Positions 61,248-64,000 of a stretch of 64,000 bases of DNA are shown here, in pieces (within the stretch, counting starts at the first letter, position 1; the number at the start of each line of letters is the position of its first letter). A model generated the notes under the pieces. That model worked only from the letters and a program-made list of their open reading frames with translations, did not search any database and had not been told where the DNA came from. The stretch comes from Oscillospiraceae bacterium (GTDB taxonomy: Bacteria; Bacillota_A; Clostridia; Oscillospirales; WRJC01): assembly GCA_009782405.1 (NCBI GenBank), contig WRJC01000002.1, forward strand, positions 68,787 to 132,786, in the 5' to 3' direction. The translations under genes and the position numbers were made by a program.

Positions 61248-61276
61248 TTGCATTTTCAATAGTTTTATGGTACAAT
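61248..61276 (+). promoter_or_regulatory. Promoter of the 61333 gene
   Basis: TTGCAT (61248-61253), 17-base spacer, TACAAT (61271-61276). It is back to back with the minus-strand promoter, 32 bases apart. Confidence 0.7.
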
Positions 61277-61332
61277 ATCCGTGAAATGCATTTTCAACCC
61301 GAATTTTAATCATACAGAGGAGGAAATACCAA

Positions 61333-62400
61333 ATGAAACCGGCAAAGAATATTCCAGCGATTATATTTACCGCTATGATGATCGTTTCCCTTTTTTCGGC
61401 GGCTTCCGTTTTCAGCGTGAGCGCCGCGATCGGCGACAAGCCAAACCCCTCGGGCGCCTACATCAAATACACGGTGGACGTCGATAAACCCGAAGGCGAG
61501 ACCCTGTCCTACAATTACGTGAACTTCAAGCTAATGGACTATGTGATCCAGGAAGGCGACGTAGTCGAGTACGACGTCTATATCAGCCTCGACGAAGCCG
61601 GCTGGGGCGCCATCGACGCGAAAGCGGACACCCAATGGGGCGAAATGCGGGACAGCGCGGCGGTCGACTCGGACGGCAGCGGGATCCACACCGGGGTGAA
61701 CATAGCCGAATACGCATTTGAGCAGTGGTACCACAGGGCGCTTCTCATAGGCGAAAACGACGGCTTGGTGGGCTTTACGATGGAATATTTTCAAATCTGC
61801 AGCCATCCCAACAACGGCGAGCTTCAGTATTCGGCTTATGTGCTCTACGACAACATAGTGATAACCAACAACGGCGAAGTGAAATATGTGGTGTTCAAAG
61901 ATGAAGCCGACTGGCCCAAATCGGAAACTTCCATAGACATAATCGATCCTGCCGCAGAAGACGAAAGGGAGGCAAGGCAATTGACTCTCTCGCACCAAAA
62001 ATATTGTTCCGCCAAAATGGAGCTTTTGGTGTTCAGCCAAGAAGAAATAGATGCTTTTGCCGCAGCCGAAGCCGCCAAAGCCGCCGAAGAGGCATCGAGG
62101 GAAGCTTCCAGGGAAGCGGCCAAAGCCGAAGCGGAAGCGAGCCGCGAACAGGCCAGCATTGAAGCCAGCATCAAACAATCCGAAGAAGAAGCCGCTGCCG
62201 CTGCTGCCGAAAACGGAGACGATGGCGAAAAGGCGGACGATGAAAAAACGGGCGGCGAACAAGCGGACAACGAAGAAGGATCGAACATGATTTTGATCAT
62301 ATGCATCGCGGGCGGGGGCTTGGTTTTGGTCATCGTGATAGTACTCATCGCGGTCACGGGCAAAAAAAAGAAAGAGCCCGAAGGCGACAAGAAAGAGTGA
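61333..62400 (+). CDS. Secreted, C-terminally membrane-anchored protein, function unknown
   Basis: 355 residues. Signal peptide (IIFTAMMIVSLFSAASVFSVSA) followed by about 190 residues of beta-rich domain that I do not recognise; it contains DVVEYDVYISLDEAGWGAID and YVLYDNIVITNNGEV, which resemble a carbohydrate-binding jelly roll. Then comes an Ala/Glu/Ser-rich helix (about 235-290), an acidic spacer, a membrane segment (about 318-342, LIICIAGGGLVLVIVIVLIA) and a Lys-rich tail. This gives a domain held away from the membrane by a helical stalk. GAGGAGG precedes ATG. Single gene with own promoter and terminator. Confidence 0.8.
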   Translation: MKPAKNIPAIIFTAMMIVSLFSAASVFSVSAAIGDKPNPSGAYIKYTVDVDKPEGETLSYNYVNFKLMDYVIQEGDVVEYDVYISLDEAGWGAIDAKADTQWGEMRDSAAVDSDGSGIHTGVNIAEYAFEQWYHRALLIGENDGLVGFTMEYFQICSHPNNGELQYSAYVLYDNIVITNNGEVKYVVFKDEADWPKSETSIDIIDPAAEDEREARQLTLSHQKYCSAKMELLVFSQEEIDAFAAAEAAKAAEEASREASREAAKAEAEASREQASIEASIKQSEEEAAAAAAENGDDGEKADDEKTGGEQADNEEGSNMILIICIAGGGLVLVIVIVLIAVTGKKKKEPEGDKKE

Positions 62401-62419
62401 ACTAAAATATGCCATAAAA

Positions 62420-62447
62420 AAGGAACGCCGGCGGCGTTCCTTTTTTT
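62420..62447. terminator. Terminator between the 61333 gene and the ATP-grasp gene
   Basis: AGGAACGCC (62421-62429), loop GGC, GGCGTTCCT (62433-62441) with A run before and T run after; works for both convergent genes. Confidence 0.92.
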
Positions 62448-62448
62448 G

Positions 62449-63693
62449 TCACGTTTTTTCGAAAAAATACTTTTTGTATTCTTTTATGCGTTTGTTGTAA
62501 TACCTTTTTATGTATAAATAGCGTTTTATGCCCGAATCTTTTTTGTAAAGGAGCGTATAGGCGTATTTTTTTTCTTTTATAAGCCTTTTGGCGCGCTCCA
62601 GAACCTCCGGGTTTTTTACATAATCGTATATTATTTTTTTGGGAACCGAAAGCCAGAGCCAGTCGGAATTTGCGTAAACCGTTTCCAAGTTTTTTTCAAA
62701 AACGCAGTTTTCCACCAAAAACTCCGCCAAGCTATACCCCGCAGAGGTGACGAAGAAACTGCTTCTCCCCTGCCTCGGATTTATGTCGAGCAGCTTGTAT
62801 TCCCCGCTCTTTTTGTCGAATTTCATATCGAAATTGGAAAATCCGATATAGTTTATGCTTTCCAAAAAGTTTTTGATTTTGCCGAATATCTCCGCGCTGC
62901 AATCGGTCAAAAGCGCGGCGTAGTTGCCAAGCTCGAGAGGCGCGTAGGCTTCTATTGCGGGCTGGCCCAAGCACATCAGTTTCACTTTGCCTTTGTTGTC
63001 CGAATAGCAGTTGAGAGTTCGCACCGTTGTGTCGTCGCCTGAAATGTATTCCTGGATTATGAGGTTTCCCTCATAGCTCGATTTGTTCATTTCGGTTATG
63101 ATTTTGTCGTATTCTTCCCTCGACCACACAAAAAACACCTTTTTTTTGCCTTCGAACTCGCTGTGGAGATAATCGTAGCTGTTGCTGTTGTCCGGTTTTA
63201 CCATGACCGGAAAATCAAAAGGCAGGCTGTCTGATATATCCAACCGGTGTTTTTTTTCGCAAACCGCGGTTTTGGGATAGGCGAGATCATACTCGTCGCA
63301 TATTCGGTAAAACTTTTCCTTTGTCCCGAACCTTTGCAGCAGATCGTACGGAATAAATCTATTGCAGAAATACTTTTCGACGATTTCCCTGTTTTTCGAG
63401 GCGTATTCGCTGTAGTAGTCGGAGCACGGCACGAGTATGAGCTTGTCATAATCTTTCGATTTTTTTTCGGCGATCTTTTGTATGTTTTCGGCAAACACAT
63501 CTTCCCGGTCCAAATTATCGATTTTTATTATATCCACGATTTTGCTGAATTTCGTCGCCGGGTACACCGCTTTGCACATGAGAGTCGATATTATGCCGTA
63601 TTTTTCGTGGAATGCCCGCGCCATTCCGTAGGCGTTTTCATCGCTGCCCAAAATTATCGGCAGAAAAGGTTTTTTTCCCATATCGCAGCACAT
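62449..63693 (-). CDS. ATP-grasp carboxylate-amine ligase
   Basis: 414 residues. The pre-ATP-grasp domain (PIILGSDENAYGMARAF) is followed by the ATP-grasp fold: FPVMVKPDNSNSYD near residue 162 (Lys of the ATP site), LIIQEYISGDD near 220 and the metal-binding YKLLDINPRQGRSS near 315. It resembles D-aspartate ligase/carboxylate-amine ligases such as those that add side-chain residues to peptidoglycan precursors or amino acids to small molecules. The start ATG 63693 is 9 bases after gatB. Substrate unknown. Confidence 0.82.
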   Translation of the reverse strand: MCCDMGKKPFLPIILGSDENAYGMARAFHEKYGIISTLMCKAVYPATKFSKIVDIIKIDNLDREDVFAENIQKIAEKKSKDYDKLILVPCSDYYSEYASKNREIVEKYFCNRFIPYDLLQRFGTKEKFYRICDEYDLAYPKTAVCEKKHRLDISDSLPFDFPVMVKPDNSNSYDYLHSEFEGKKKVFFVWSREEYDKIITEMNKSSYEGNLIIQEYISGDDTTVRTLNCYSDNKGKVKLMCLGQPAIEAYAPLELGNYAALLTDCSAEIFGKIKNFLESINYIGFSNFDMKFDKKSGEYKLLDINPRQGRSSFFVTSAGYSLAEFLVENCVFEKNLETVYANSDWLWLSVPKKIIYDYVKNPEVLERAKRLIKEKKYAYTLLYKKDSGIKRYLYIKRYYNKRIKEYKKYFFEKT

Positions 63694-63702
63694 TCTTTCA
63701 TT

Positions 63703-64000
63703 TTAATCGTTGATTAATTTTTTCAGGATTTCGTTTACAAGCGCGGTGTTCGCCTTGCCTTTCATTTTGCGCATAACGCTGCCCACAAACGCCGCGAATA
63801 CTTTTTCGTTCCCGTTCTTGTATTTTTTTACGCCGTCCGGGTCTTCGGCTATCGCCTCTTCGCACGCTTTCTGCAGTAAATCGCCATCGGAGACCATGCC
63901 GAGGTTGTTTTCTTCGATGTACTGTTCGGGGTCGATGTTTTCCCGGTATATTTTCGCGAATATTTCTTTTGCCGAAGGGCGGTTTATGGTGTTTTCGAGA
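63703..64000 (-). CDS. gatB: Asp/Glu-tRNA amidotransferase subunit B, C-terminal end
   Basis: About 98 residues are visible; the gene begins beyond the right edge. The reading frame contains NRPSAKEIFAKIYRENIDPE and the GatB/YqeY tail (EKVFAAFVGSVMRKMKGKAN, ALVNEILKKLI). GatB is the kinase/transamidase part of GatCAB, which amidates Glu-tRNA(Gln) and Asp-tRNA(Asn). It is followed after 9 bases by the ATP-grasp gene. Confidence 0.93.
   Translation of the reverse strand, partial: LENTINRPSAKEIFAKIYRENIDPEQYIEENNLGMVSDGDLLQKACEEAIAEDPDGVKKYKNGNEKVFAAFVGSVMRKMKGKANTALVNEILKKLIND

Overview
The window looks like chromosomal DNA of a clostridial Firmicute (Bacillota), probably an uncultured plant-polymer degrader from a gut or similar anaerobic habitat. 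The evidence is a T-box leader, strong GGAGG-type ribosome binding sites, canonical TTGACA/TATAAT promoters with 17-base spacers, SLH-domain surface proteins, a SpoIID/LytB protein, a DivIVA-like protein, ComF, an ECF transporter S component, an MBOAT/DHHW surface acylation locus, and many lipoprotein substrate-binding proteins beside glycoside hydrolases and a sulfatase. No rRNA, tRNA, CRISPR array, phage module or transposase was found.

Layout. 1-4.5 kb (minus): a GH28-like / substrate-binding lipoprotein / methyltransferase-like / GH39-like operon behind a clear promoter, probably for pectin- or xylan-type glycans. 4.6-8.3 kb (plus): membrane protein, DivIVA-like coiled coil, SGNH hydrolase and DUF4358 lipoprotein. 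8.4-16.3 kb (plus): URO-D family protein, MATE exporter, a stand-alone MoxR ATPase, RecD2 helicase, ComF and an MreB-type actin. 16.4-24.4 kb (plus): LysM protein with a perfect consensus promoter, LRR/SLH surface protein, ECF S component, small secreted protein, SpoIID/LytB, GalU and a dCMP-deaminase-like enzyme. 24.4-28.7 kb (minus): SLH protein with a Thr/Pro linker, preceded by a receptor-like Ser/Thr kinase with a predicted extracytoplasmic beta-propeller. 28.8-33.3 kb (plus): MBOAT acyltransferase and two DHHW genes that share an almost identical 900-bp direct repeat. 33.4-38.9 kb (minus): GH4 glycosidase, SpeE, SpeB, carboxynorspermidine dehydrogenase and decarboxylase in one tight run. 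39-44.3 kb: PAS-domain membrane protein, second URO-D protein, a divergent pair made of an HTH regulator with an unrecognised C-terminal domain and a predicted HIT/GalT-like enzyme, then pgi. 44.4-48.8 kb (plus): T-box leader (specifier reads as UAC, Tyr), Na+/solute symporter, acyl-CoA ligase, DUF1638. 48.8-61.2 kb (minus): a long same-strand run from a good promoter at 61.2 kb: substrate-binding lipoprotein, URO-D protein, sulfatase, two more substrate-binding lipoproteins, MoxR/DUF58/DUF4129-like module, then an ABC-F ATPase preceded by a possible leader peptide. 61.2-64 kb: a secreted, C-terminally anchored protein of unknown function, an ATP-grasp ligase and the 3' end of gatB.

Recurring themes: (i) surface building and modification (MBOAT/DHHW/SGNH/DUF4358, SLH, LysM, SpoIID, MoxR-DUF58); (ii) carbohydrate and sulfate-ester scavenging with four related substrate-binding lipoproteins but no permease gene in the window; (iii) three URO-D/methyltransferase-like proteins and a DUF1638 protein with no corrinoid-binding partner nearby. 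The most unusual items are the 900-bp repeat in the DHHW genes, the HTH/HIT-like pair, the receptor kinase, and the T-box-controlled symporter/ligase/DUF1638 operon. All family names come from reading translated sequence and motifs; no database search was run.
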